Position numbers and translations under genes: made by a program. From Salinarimonas sp. (GTDB lineage: Bacteria > Pseudomonadota > Alphaproteobacteria > Rhizobiales > Beijerinckiaceae): a DNA stretch of 56,176 nucleotides. Within the stretch, counting starts at the first letter, position 1; the number at the start of each line of letters is the position of its first letter. The notes under the pieces are model-generated. The model was given only the letters and a program-made list of their open reading frames with translations, was not told the DNA's origin and ran no database searches. Below are positions 37,379-44,389 of the stretch, one piece after another. The stretch covers positions 1 through 56,176 of the forward strand of contig JAFIEI010000022.1 in NCBI GenBank assembly GCA_020832565.1, in the 5' to 3' direction.

Positions 37379-38686
37379 TCAGCGTGTCTCCAGCATCGTG
37401 CGCGGCAACCAGAGGGCGATGTCGGGATACATTGCCAGCAGGAAGGCTGCGAGGCACATGATCAGGAAGAAGGGGGCGGTGTAAAGCCCGAGCCTGAAGA
37501 TGTCTTTTCCGGTGAGCGATTGGAGCACGTAAAGGTTGAAGCCGACCGGCGGCGTGATCTGCGCCATTTCCACGACCAGGACGATATAGATGCCGAACCA
37601 GATCAGATCGAAGCCGGCACCGACGACCAGCGGCATGATGATCGAGGTGGTCAGCACCACCATCGAAATGCCGTCGAGGAAGCAGCCCATGATGATGAAG
37701 AAGATCGTCAGGGCGAGCAACAGCATCCCTTGCGAGAGCCCGAAGCTGCCGATCCACTCCGCCAGCACGCGCGGTATCCCGGTAAAGCCCATCGCCGTGG
37801 TCAGGAAGGCGGCCCCGGCCAGGATGAAGATGATCATGCAACTCGTCTTGGTCGAGGCGACGAGCGCTTCACGCATGGTGTTCCACGTCATCGTCCCGGT
37901 CGCCCAGGAGATACCGAGCGACAGGAAAACGCCGACCACGGCGGCCTCCGTCGGTGAAGCGAGCCCCATATAGATCGAGCCGATCACACCGATGATCAGG
38001 AAGATGACCGGCGCCAGCCGCCGAAGCGCCTTGACGCGCTCGATGAAGGGCATCGGCGGTTCGGGCGGAGGCATCTTGTCCTTGTTGAACAGGGCCCAGA
38101 TGATGACGAAGGTCATGAACATCGCCGTCAGCATCAGCCCGGGGATCACGCCGGCGATGAACAGCCGCGCCACCGAGAGCTCCGTCGCCGCCGCATAGAC
38201 GATGAGGATGATCGATGGCGGAATCATCAGCCCGATCGTGGCCGAACCCGCCAGCGCCCCGATCGAGACCGTGTTGGAATAACCGCGTTTGGCGAGCTCC
38301 GAGAGCGAGATGCGGCCGATCGTTGCGCAGGTTGCTGCAGAGGAGCCGGATACGGCGGCAAAGATGGTCGAACCCACGATGTTCACGTGAATCAGGCGTC
38401 CGGGCAGCTTCGCGAGCCAGGGGGCGAGTCCGTCGAACATGTCCTGGGAAAGGCGTGTGCGAAAGAGGATGTCGCCCATCAGGATGAACATCGGCAGCGC
38501 CGTGAGATCCCAGGATTTCGCGCCCTGCCACATCGACGTAGCCAGGATCGTGCCGGGCGGCAGGGTCAATTGGAGAATGATGGCGACGAACCCCATCGTC
38601 GCGAGCGCGACCGCGATCCAGACGCCGAGGCCGATCATGACGAAGAGAAGGGCGATGAGCCCGAGACTGACAGGAAGGAGATCCAT
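37379..38686 (-). CDS. dctM: TRAP transporter large permease (DctM)
   Basis: This is the 12-helix membrane channel of a TRAP transporter, which takes up organic acids or related solutes with sodium ions. The 435-residue length and hydrophobic pattern fit. Typical DctM segments include GSSAATCATIGRISLSELAKRGY, GSATIGLMIPPSIILIVYA and GCFLDGISMVVLTTSIIMPL. It starts 3 bp after the dctQ stop. The substrate is set by the binding protein and is unknown. Confidence 0.92.
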   Translation of the reverse strand: MDLLPVSLGLIALLFVMIGLGVWIAVALATMGFVAIILQLTLPPGTILATSMWQGAKSWDLTALPMFILMGDILFRTRLSQDMFDGLAPWLAKLPGRLIHVNIVGSTIFAAVSGSSAATCATIGRISLSELAKRGYSNTVSIGALAGSATIGLMIPPSIILIVYAAATELSVARLFIAGVIPGLMLTAMFMTFVIIWALFNKDKMPPPEPPMPFIERVKALRRLAPVIFLIIGVIGSIYMGLASPTEAAVVGVFLSLGISWATGTMTWNTMREALVASTKTSCMIIFILAGAAFLTTAMGFTGIPRVLAEWIGSFGLSQGMLLLALTIFFIIMGCFLDGISMVVLTTSIIMPLVVGAGFDLIWFGIYIVLVVEMAQITPPVGFNLYVLQSLTGKDIFRLGLYTAPFFLIMCLAAFLLAMYPDIALWLPRTMLETR

Positions 38687-38689
38687 GGC

Positions 38690-39247
38690 TCAGTTCTCCC
38701 GGCCCAGGTTGATCGCGTCTTCCGTGCCGGTGAAACTCGGTTTTCCGGTGCGCAGGGTGATGATGAATTCGTCGAGGAAGGCGATTGCGAGCAATACCGC
38801 GCCGACGACCATCGCGACCTGCGGGATGTAGAGCGGCACCGGCACGAGACCGGGCGATACTTCGTTGAAGCGCCAACTCGTATAGGCATATTGCGCGAGG
38901 TGCCAGGAGGCATAGCTCGTCGCAATCGCGCCGAAGAGCAGTGCGGTGCCTTCGAGGACCGAGCGTACCTTCAGCGGGACGTTGTTGATCAACATCGTCA
39001 CCCGGATATGCACACCGCCCTTGAGCGTCGCGGCGAGCCCGAGAAAACTTGCGGCTGCCAGCAGGTAGCCGGCGATTTCCGAGAGAGAAAGAATCACGAA
39101 CCCCGAGCGACCGAAACCCATCGCGCGGAGAAGAGCGTCCACGATCCGGCCGCCGACCTGCAGGCCGACGAGAACGGCGATCGAAACGAGACAGGCGATC
39201 GCGGCCCAAAGGGCGATCGTATATGTGGCATCAAGGGCACGTCGCAT
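38690..39247 (-). CDS. dctQ: TRAP transporter small permease (DctQ)
   Basis: This 185-residue membrane protein has four hydrophobic helices (about residues 10-30, 47-68, 90-110 and 137-157), the DctQ layout. The IAGYLLAAASFLGLAATLKGGVHIRVTML segment holds the family pattern. It is translated just before dctM and follows the binding-protein gene after a terminator-like hairpin. Together with dctM and dctP it makes a complete TRAP system. Confidence 0.88.
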   Translation of the reverse strand: MRRALDATYTIALWAAIACLVSIAVLVGLQVGGRIVDALLRAMGFGRSGFVILSLSEIAGYLLAAASFLGLAATLKGGVHIRVTMLINNVPLKVRSVLEGTALLFGAIATSYASWHLAQYAYTSWRFNEVSPGLVPVPLYIPQVAMVVGAVLLAIAFLDEFIITLRTGKPSFTGTEDAINLGREN

Positions 39248-39316
39248 CAGTTCGGCTCCGAAACAGCAATAGCGTCCGCGACGTGATCGGATCGCCTGAT
39301 CCGGCCTGCCGGAACG

Positions 39317-39347
39317 AAAAAAGGCCCCTTCCGGAGAAGGGGCCTTT
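39317..39347 (-). terminator. Rho-independent terminator between dctP and dctQ
   Basis: A perfect 12-bp stem, AAAGGCCCCTTC (39320-39331) and GAAGGGGCCTTT (39336-39347), with a 4-nt loop lies 12 bp after the binding-protein stop on the minus strand. It is followed on that strand by a T run (39317-39322). It should stop most transcripts before dctQM, leaving the binding protein in excess. This is the strongest terminator in the window. Confidence 0.85.
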
Positions 39348-39358
39348 GTGGTGTTGGG

Positions 39359-40336
39359 TCAGCGCAGGGACTCGTAAGCTTCCAGCACTGCAGCGCCGGA
39401 TTCACCGGCCTCTTCCGCCCATTCGGTGGCGATCTGCGCGCCGATTTCCTGGAAGCCTTCACGCAGCTCGTCGGAAGGAACGATCACGTTGATGCCGTTG
39501 GCAGCGAGTTCTTCCGTGGCAGACACCGTGACCTCTTCCGAGGACGCCCAGCCGCGCTCTTCTGCAGCGGCCGCCGCAGCGAGCACTGCGTCGCGGGTCT
39601 CGTCATCCAGCGCTTCGAAGGCGGCGGAGTTGACGATCACCATGTTGCGCGGAATCCAGGCCTGGGTGTCGTGATAGTATTCGAGAAAGTCCCAGAACTG
39701 CGAGTCGACGCCGGTGGCCGGCGACGTAATGGTCGCCTCGACACGGCCGGTAGCGAAGGCGGTCGGCAGATCCGCGACCTCGACCTGCACCGGCGTGGCG
39801 CCGGACAGGGCCGCGATGCGACCGGTGCCGGGGTTGTAGGTGCGGAAACGCAGGCCTTCCATATCGCCCATGGAGGTGATTTCGGTCTTGGCGTAGATGC
39901 CCTGCGGCGGCCACGGTACGGAGAACAGCAGCGTCAGGCCTTCCTCGGCGAGCTGCTCTTCCAGCGCGGGGCGCTGTGCTTCATAGAGCGCACGCGCATC
40001 GTCGTAGCTGGTGGCGAGGAAGGGAACCGAGTCGAGGCCGTAGATCGGCGCGTCGTTGGCGTGCAGCGACACCAGAACCTCACCGATCGGGGCGATACCG
40101 GAGCGGATCGAGCGCTTAATTTCCGGATGGCGGATCAGCGAACCGGCGGAGTGGACGGTGATGTTGAGGCCACCATCGGTCGCCTCGCGGACATCATCGG
40201 CGAACTGGCTGATGTTGATCGTGTGGAAGTTGCCGTCCGGATAAGGGGTCGGCATGTCCCAGCTCTGAGCGGAGGCGCCGGCCGTCATTCCAACGACGAG
40301 GCCAAGCCCCAATGTTGCACGAGCAAAAGTTTTCAT
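39359..40336 (-). CDS. dctP: TRAP transporter solute-binding protein (DctP family)
   Basis: This is the periplasmic binding protein of the TRAP system. The 325-residue protein has a clear signal peptide (TLGLGLVVGMTAGASAQ, cut near residue 24). A DctP fold follows, with GLNITVHSAGSLIRHPEIKRSIRSG, then a central GLRFRTYNPGTGRIAALSGATPVQV segment holding the conserved Arg that binds a carboxylate, then EVADLPTAFATGRVEATI. The ATG at 40336 is 9 residues inside a longer frame. The substrate is unknown; the M20 peptidase next door suggests an amino-acid conjugate. Confidence 0.9.
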   Translation of the reverse strand: MKTFARATLGLGLVVGMTAGASAQSWDMPTPYPDGNFHTINISQFADDVREATDGGLNITVHSAGSLIRHPEIKRSIRSGIAPIGEVLVSLHANDAPIYGLDSVPFLATSYDDARALYEAQRPALEEQLAEEGLTLLFSVPWPPQGIYAKTEITSMGDMEGLRFRTYNPGTGRIAALSGATPVQVEVADLPTAFATGRVEATITSPATGVDSQFWDFLEYYHDTQAWIPRNMVIVNSAAFEALDDETRDAVLAAAAAAEERGWASSEEVTVSATEELAANGINVIVPSDELREGFQEIGAQIATEWAEEAGESGAAVLEAYESLR

Positions 40337-40373
40337 ATACAATCTCCCATCGCTTTCACGCATCCCTCTGTTA

Positions 40374-40461
40374 TTGCATGCGCGGTTGCATGCTGTACAC
40401 GCTCATTCCGCATGTCAACATTTTAATAGCGATTTATGTTTATTTTATCGACAAAATGTCG
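40374..40461. promoter_or_regulatory. Operator-like repeats upstream of the TRAP binding-protein gene
   Basis: In the 205-bp region before dctP, TTGCATGC occurs twice in direct orientation at 40374-40381 and 40386-40393, 12 bp apart (each with the palindrome GCATGC). A perfect inverted repeat, CGACA-AAA-TGTCG, lies at 40449-40461. The stretch between them is AT-rich. These are candidate binding sites for the MarR-like regulator encoded in the same cluster. Confidence 0.4.
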
Positions 40462-40541
40462 TTATGAGACTTGTCTGTGTTGCATTATTTTTGCTGTTGG
40501 CCAGCCTGGATGGCGAGGTGCAGCGCAGGGTTGCCTTCACC

Positions 40542-41933
40542 TTATCTGAGCACTTCATCGTAAGATGCCTGATTGCCGTCCGAATCCCCTCCGGTCGACC
40601 GTGGGGTCACAGGGGATGCCGCGTCTGGCGTATTGACACGCTTTGGTTGACTCACGGATGCGGGCGAGCCACCCGGATCTTGCGCCTCGCCAGCTCTCGC
40701 CGTACGCGCCTTGTCGGCATTGCCCGCGCGGCGCTTGCCCGGCTTGTCCTTGCGGGGTTGCCTGGCTCTGTTGCCATTCGCGTCATCGTCGACCGGTTCG
40801 GCATTGTTCCCCGGCTCGGGAGTCGTGGCGGCCTGCTCGCCCATGATCAGACGCGTTACCTCGTCGATCCGCGCGCGCAGGGTGGCGTTCTCGGCTTCCA
40901 GCCGTTTCTCGGATTGCTTGCGATAGGCGGCAAACTCTGCCTCGATCCGCCGGCGCTCGCTACGGGCATGATCGAGGGCGCCCTGCAGCGATGATTTCTC
41001 CGCGCGCAGGCCGTCGATCTCGCCGCGAAGTGTATCCTGCGCCGCGCGCGATTGCCCGTCGGACGCATCGAGCTTGCGCTGGGCCAGGGCGATATGCCCC
41101 TCGAGCGCCGCGATGCGTGCGCTCGCCTTTTCCAGCTCGGCATGGCGGGCAGCCAGATCGCGGCTGGTATGGGCCTGCATGTCCCTTGCTTGCGCAAGCT
41201 GTGCCTCGGACTGGATGCGCGCTTCGACCGCGGCATCCCGTTCGCCTGCGAAATCCTCCGCCCGGCGCTCTAGCACGGCGCCGCGCGCCTCTTCGTCGGC
41301 AAGCGCTTTGCGGGTGCGCTCCAACGCTGTACGCAATTCCGCGATCTCTTCGGCGCGACTGCGCGAGACCCGTTCGATTTCGCGGGCGCGGCCGGTCTCG
41401 GCTTCCAGGCGCGTGTGCAGATCCGAGACCTGGATGCGTTTGGAATCGAGATCGGCGAGGGCGCGGTCATGGCGTGCCTGCAGATCGGCGAGAGCGCTTT
41501 CGCGCGCGGCGAGATTCTCGCGGGTGTCGAGCAATTCGGCGCTCACTCCCGCAGCACGCGCTTCGCTCTCGGACAACGCGTTGCGCGTGGCGGCCAGTTC
41601 CTGCTCGAGGCGCGAAATCTCGGCGCGCGCCCGCTCGCCTTCCTCGCCGAGTTCGACGATGCGCGTCGCCCTGCGCCCCAGCTCCGCCATGTCGAGAGCC
41701 TGCTTGTCGCGCAACCTTTCGAGATGCTGCTCGACACGCCGCTCACGCACGGCGAGTTCGGCGCGCAGCGTATCGCGTTCGGCATTGAGCTCAGCCACCG
41801 ATGCCGGGAGTTGCGCTTCGACACGGCGACGCGCGAGCCGCTCAGCGCGCTCGTTGAGAGCGGGCACGATCATCAGGCCCAGGAGCGTCGAGACGAAGAA
41901 TCCCAACGCGAAGATCATGACTGTTTCGATCAC
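40542..41933 (-). CDS. Membrane-anchored coiled-coil protein of unknown function
   Basis: This protein of about 463 residues has one N-terminal membrane helix (MIFALGFFVSTLLGLMIV) and then a very long coiled coil (about 30-360) rich in Arg, Glu and Ala. The last 100 residues are disordered and rich in Pro, Lys, Ser and Asp. The N-terminal pattern with IVPALNERAERLARRR recurs in Hyphomicrobiales hypothetical proteins. No enzyme motif is present. I use the GTG at 41933 (VIETVMIF). GTG 41951 and ATG 41918 are possible. A structural or envelope-scaffold role is a guess. Confidence 0.72.
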   Translation of the reverse strand: MIETVMIFALGFFVSTLLGLMIVPALNERAERLARRRVEAQLPASVAELNAERDTLRAELAVRERRVEQHLERLRDKQALDMAELGRRATRIVELGEEGERARAEISRLEQELAATRNALSESEARAAGVSAELLDTRENLAARESALADLQARHDRALADLDSKRIQVSDLHTRLEAETGRAREIERVSRSRAEEIAELRTALERTRKALADEEARGAVLERRAEDFAGERDAAVEARIQSEAQLAQARDMQAHTSRDLAARHAELEKASARIAALEGHIALAQRKLDASDGQSRAAQDTLRGEIDGLRAEKSSLQGALDHARSERRRIEAEFAAYRKQSEKRLEAENATLRARIDEVTRLIMGEQAATTPEPGNNAEPVDDDANGNRARQPRKDKPGKRRAGNADKARTARAGEAQDPGGSPASVSQPKRVNTPDAASPVTPRSTGGDSDGNQASYDEVLR

Positions 41934-42021
41934 GCGGCCACGCGCCCTCACTCGATCTTGCGCATGAAACGACCATGCCACGCCGAACGCCGGACCGCCA
42001 CCCCGCTTTGCCGGCGGCGGG

Positions 42022-42699
42022 TCAGAACGGATTCCAGGTCGGCTGCTCGGTGAAGCGCAGGTAGCCGATATTGATGCCGAGGCGGGCGCCGACACCCGAA
42101 CGGATCGGTACGAGGATGATATTATTGGCTGAAAGCGCCGTCATGCCGAAGCCGCCGACCACATAGGCCGAGCCGTCCATGCCCAGAAAACGCTGATACA
42201 TCGCATCGGTGGAAGGCAGTTCATAGACAAGCATCATCGTGCGCGAACCTTCGCCACCGAAATCGAAGCCGATCGATGGTCCCTGCCAGAATACCGGACG
42301 GTTACCGGCATTGCGGGTGTAGAGCGTGCCTTCACCGTAGCGCAGGCCACCGATGAAGGCGCCACCGGCTTCCTGGCCGAGAATGTAGCCATTGGGCTGG
42401 CCCCAGCGGGAAAAGGCTTCCTGCACGGTCAGGGCGAGGCCACGCGAGATCGAGCCGAAGAAGGCGTGGCCCTGATCGACGATTTCCTGCGGCTCGAACG
42501 TCTCGGGTGAATTCTGGCCATTGGGGGAAATTCCGGTCCCCGGCTGCCCGGGCGGGGGCAACTGGTTCTGCTGCGCCATGCTCGTGCCGGCGAGGGGCAC
42601 GACGAGCAACAGGGCCAGGAGGGCGGATAGCAACGTATTCCGGGCCCTGCGGCCCCGGCGCGCGCAGGCCGAGCGCATCGTGAAACGGATTGAGCGCAT
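42022..42699 (-). CDS. eipA: EipA/DUF1134 family periplasmic envelope protein
   Basis: This 225-residue protein has a signal peptide (LLSALLALLLVVPLAGTSMAQ, cut near residue 42), a Pro/Gly-rich linker and a C-terminal DUF1134 beta-barrel-like domain (DQGHAFFGSISRGLALTVQEAF, then GGAFIGGLRYGEGTLY, then GFDFGGEGSRTMMLVY). EipA of Brucella is an envelope integrity protein of this family. ATG 42699 has GGAG 9 nt upstream. It is divergent from the YHS-like gene. Confidence 0.88.
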   Translation of the reverse strand: MRSIRFTMRSACARRGRRARNTLLSALLALLLVVPLAGTSMAQQNQLPPPGQPGTGISPNGQNSPETFEPQEIVDQGHAFFGSISRGLALTVQEAFSRWGQPNGYILGQEAGGAFIGGLRYGEGTLYTRNAGNRPVFWQGPSIGFDFGGEGSRTMMLVYELPSTDAMYQRFLGMDGSAYVVGGFGMTALSANNIILVPIRSGVGARLGINIGYLRFTEQPTWNPF

Positions 42700-42851
42700 G
42701 CCCGATCTCCTGCTCGATATATCGAATCGCCCGATTAGGAACAATTCGAATGAATTGATGAACCCCGGTTTCAACTCCGGAGCGCTATAAACCCCAGCCG
42801 ACGGACATTTCGATCCGTCCGTGACACCAAGCCTTAACCAAGAAGGGTAAC

Positions 42852-43466
42852 ATGGCGTTAACGCGCGAATTCGGCTCGGGGCATTCCCAGGCGACCGATC
42901 ACCCCTCCATGGTGCAGCGATTCCGGACCTGCATGGCCCGCATGGCATTTGCCGCAGGGCTTGCCATGGGCCTCGCACTCCCCAACGTTACAAGTTCCGC
43001 CCATGCCGCGAATCCGGATTCCACCGCGATCGGCGTGGCACGCCTCGCCCTGCTGCCACCGCTCGTCGGTGCAGCAGAAGGTGTGCGTCGGCACGATCAT
43101 GCAGGCGTGGCTCTCGAGGGGTTCGATCCGGTCACCTATTTTCTCGGGGACAGGCCGCGTCCAGGGGATGCGACCTTTGAAGCGATCTGGGGCGGACATG
43201 CCTGGCGCTTCGCCAGCGCGGCGAACCGTGCCGCTTTCCTCTCGCGTCCGGATGTCTACGCGCCGCGGCTGGGCGGCCATGACGCCCTCGCCATGACACG
43301 GGGACGCGTGGTCGAGGCAGAGGCGCGTATCGCGGCCATCGTCTCGGGGCGGCTCTATCTGTTTCACTCGCGCGCGGCGCGCGACGCCTTCCTCGACGAC
43401 CCCGATGCGGCAGCGCTTGCGGAGCGGATCTGGAACGAAAGCAAGGAGCGTCTGGCGCGTCTGTGA
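42852..43466 (+). CDS. YHS-domain-like exported protein
   Basis: This 204-residue protein has an N-terminal signal-like segment (MAFAAGLAMGLALPNVTSSAHA, about residues 31-52). A YHS-like domain follows (VALEGFDPVTYFLGDRPRPGD, then GHAWRFASAANRAAFLSRPDVYAP). YHS domains are short metal-binding or redox-linked modules. A second similar part appears later (GRLYLFHSRAARDAFLDDPD), as in tandem YHS-like proteins. The exact ligand is unknown. AAGGG precedes the ATG. It is divergent from eipA and 119 bp upstream of chpT. Confidence 0.78.
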   Translation: MALTREFGSGHSQATDHPSMVQRFRTCMARMAFAAGLAMGLALPNVTSSAHAANPDSTAIGVARLALLPPLVGAAEGVRRHDHAGVALEGFDPVTYFLGDRPRPGDATFEAIWGGHAWRFASAANRAAFLSRPDVYAPRLGGHDALAMTRGRVVEAEARIAAIVSGRLYLFHSRAARDAFLDDPDAAALAERIWNESKERLARL

Positions 43467-43585
43467 AGGCGCGATTGCTCAGATCGAGGCTTTTCAGGCG
43501 GCGCGAAGCCGGGTAGGGAAAAACCGGCATGTCGTGCGCGTGATTCGCCCGCACGTTGCCGGGGCGCCACCGGGAGGCACGTTTC

Positions 43586-44227
43586 ATGGCCAAAGTCGAT
43601 CTCGATTCCCTCGATCTCGCCGCGCTTTTGTGCTCGCGGGTCTGTCACGACGTGATCAGCCCGGTGGGAGCCATCGTCAACGGGCTCGAGGTGATGGAGG
43701 ACGACAGCGATCCCGGCATGAAGGATTTCGCTCTCGATCTGATCCGCAAGAGCGCGCGCCAGGCTTCGGCGCGCTTGCAATTTGCCCGCATCGCCTTCGG
43801 TGCCGCAGGTTCGGCGGGTGCCGCGATCGATACGGGCGATGCCGAACAGGTTGCCAAGGGCTTCTTCCATGACGACAAGACCCGCCTCGCCTGGAACGCG
43901 CAACGCCAGCTCTTGCCGAAGAACCGGGTGAAGCTCCTGCTCAATCTCCTGGTCATGGCCGCGCAGGGCATTCCCCGCGGCGGGGATATCGACGTCACCA
44001 TCGAAGGCGACGAGAGCGCATCCACCTTCATCATCGCCGCGACCGGCAAGAACGCCCGGATCCCCCCGCATGCCCGCGCGCTGCTCGACGGCGAGCCGGA
44101 AGGTGACGGCGTCGATGCCCATGGTATCCAGTTCTATTATGCAGGTCTCGTCGCCCGCGCATCGAACATGACGGTCTCGCTCGATATCGAGGGTGAGGCC
44201 TTCACCTTGCGCGCAGAATCGGCGTGA
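43586..44227 (+). CDS. chpT: Histidine phosphotransferase ChpT
   Basis: ChpT relays phosphate from the membrane kinase CckA to CtrA and CpdR, the core of the alphaproteobacterial cell-cycle network. The 213-residue protein has the phospho-accepting His21 in SRVCHDVISPVGAIVNGLE and a C-terminal degenerate HATPase-like domain (LLLNLLVMAAQGIPRGGDI), as known for ChpT. ATG 43586 has GGGAGG upstream. It lies just before the cheA operon, separated by a 161-bp leader. CckA and CtrA are outside the window. Confidence 0.86.
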   Translation: MAKVDLDSLDLAALLCSRVCHDVISPVGAIVNGLEVMEDDSDPGMKDFALDLIRKSARQASARLQFARIAFGAAGSAGAAIDTGDAEQVAKGFFHDDKTRLAWNAQRQLLPKNRVKLLLNLLVMAAQGIPRGGDIDVTIEGDESASTFIIAATGKNARIPPHARALLDGEPEGDGVDAHGIQFYYAGLVARASNMTVSLDIEGEAFTLRAESA

Positions 44228-44279
44228 ATGCGCAGGCGTGATGCCGCAGGTCGAGACGCGGCGTCAACGTTCCGTTAAG

Positions 44280-44285
44280 TATAAT
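44280..44285 (+). promoter_or_regulatory. TATAAT-like -10 element upstream of cheA
   Basis: A perfect TATAAT hexamer lies in the chpT-cheA gap, followed by the GC-rich leader that forms the cheA hairpin. No convincing -35 element is found at 16-18 bp spacing, so the promoter assignment is weak. Confidence 0.3.
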
Positions 44286-44339
44286 GGGGCGCCTGTTTAC
44301 CTTTTTTCTACGAACCGGCAACGGAACATAAAGAACTTG

Positions 44340-44389
44340 TGACGACACTCTGGGTCAGAAGCAGACCCTGCGAGAGTAGAGTGACGTCA
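44340..44389 (+). promoter_or_regulatory. Hairpin covering the cheA leader and start codon
   Basis: TGACGACACTCT (44340-44351) and AGAGTGACGTCA (44378-44389) form a 12-bp stem with one mismatch. The last base of the stem is the first base of the cheA ATG. An inner stem GGGTC (44352-44356) and GACCC (44364-44368) extends it, with a bulge on the 3' side. The weak ribosome binding region lies inside the structure, so initiation may be limited. Confidence 0.5.
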
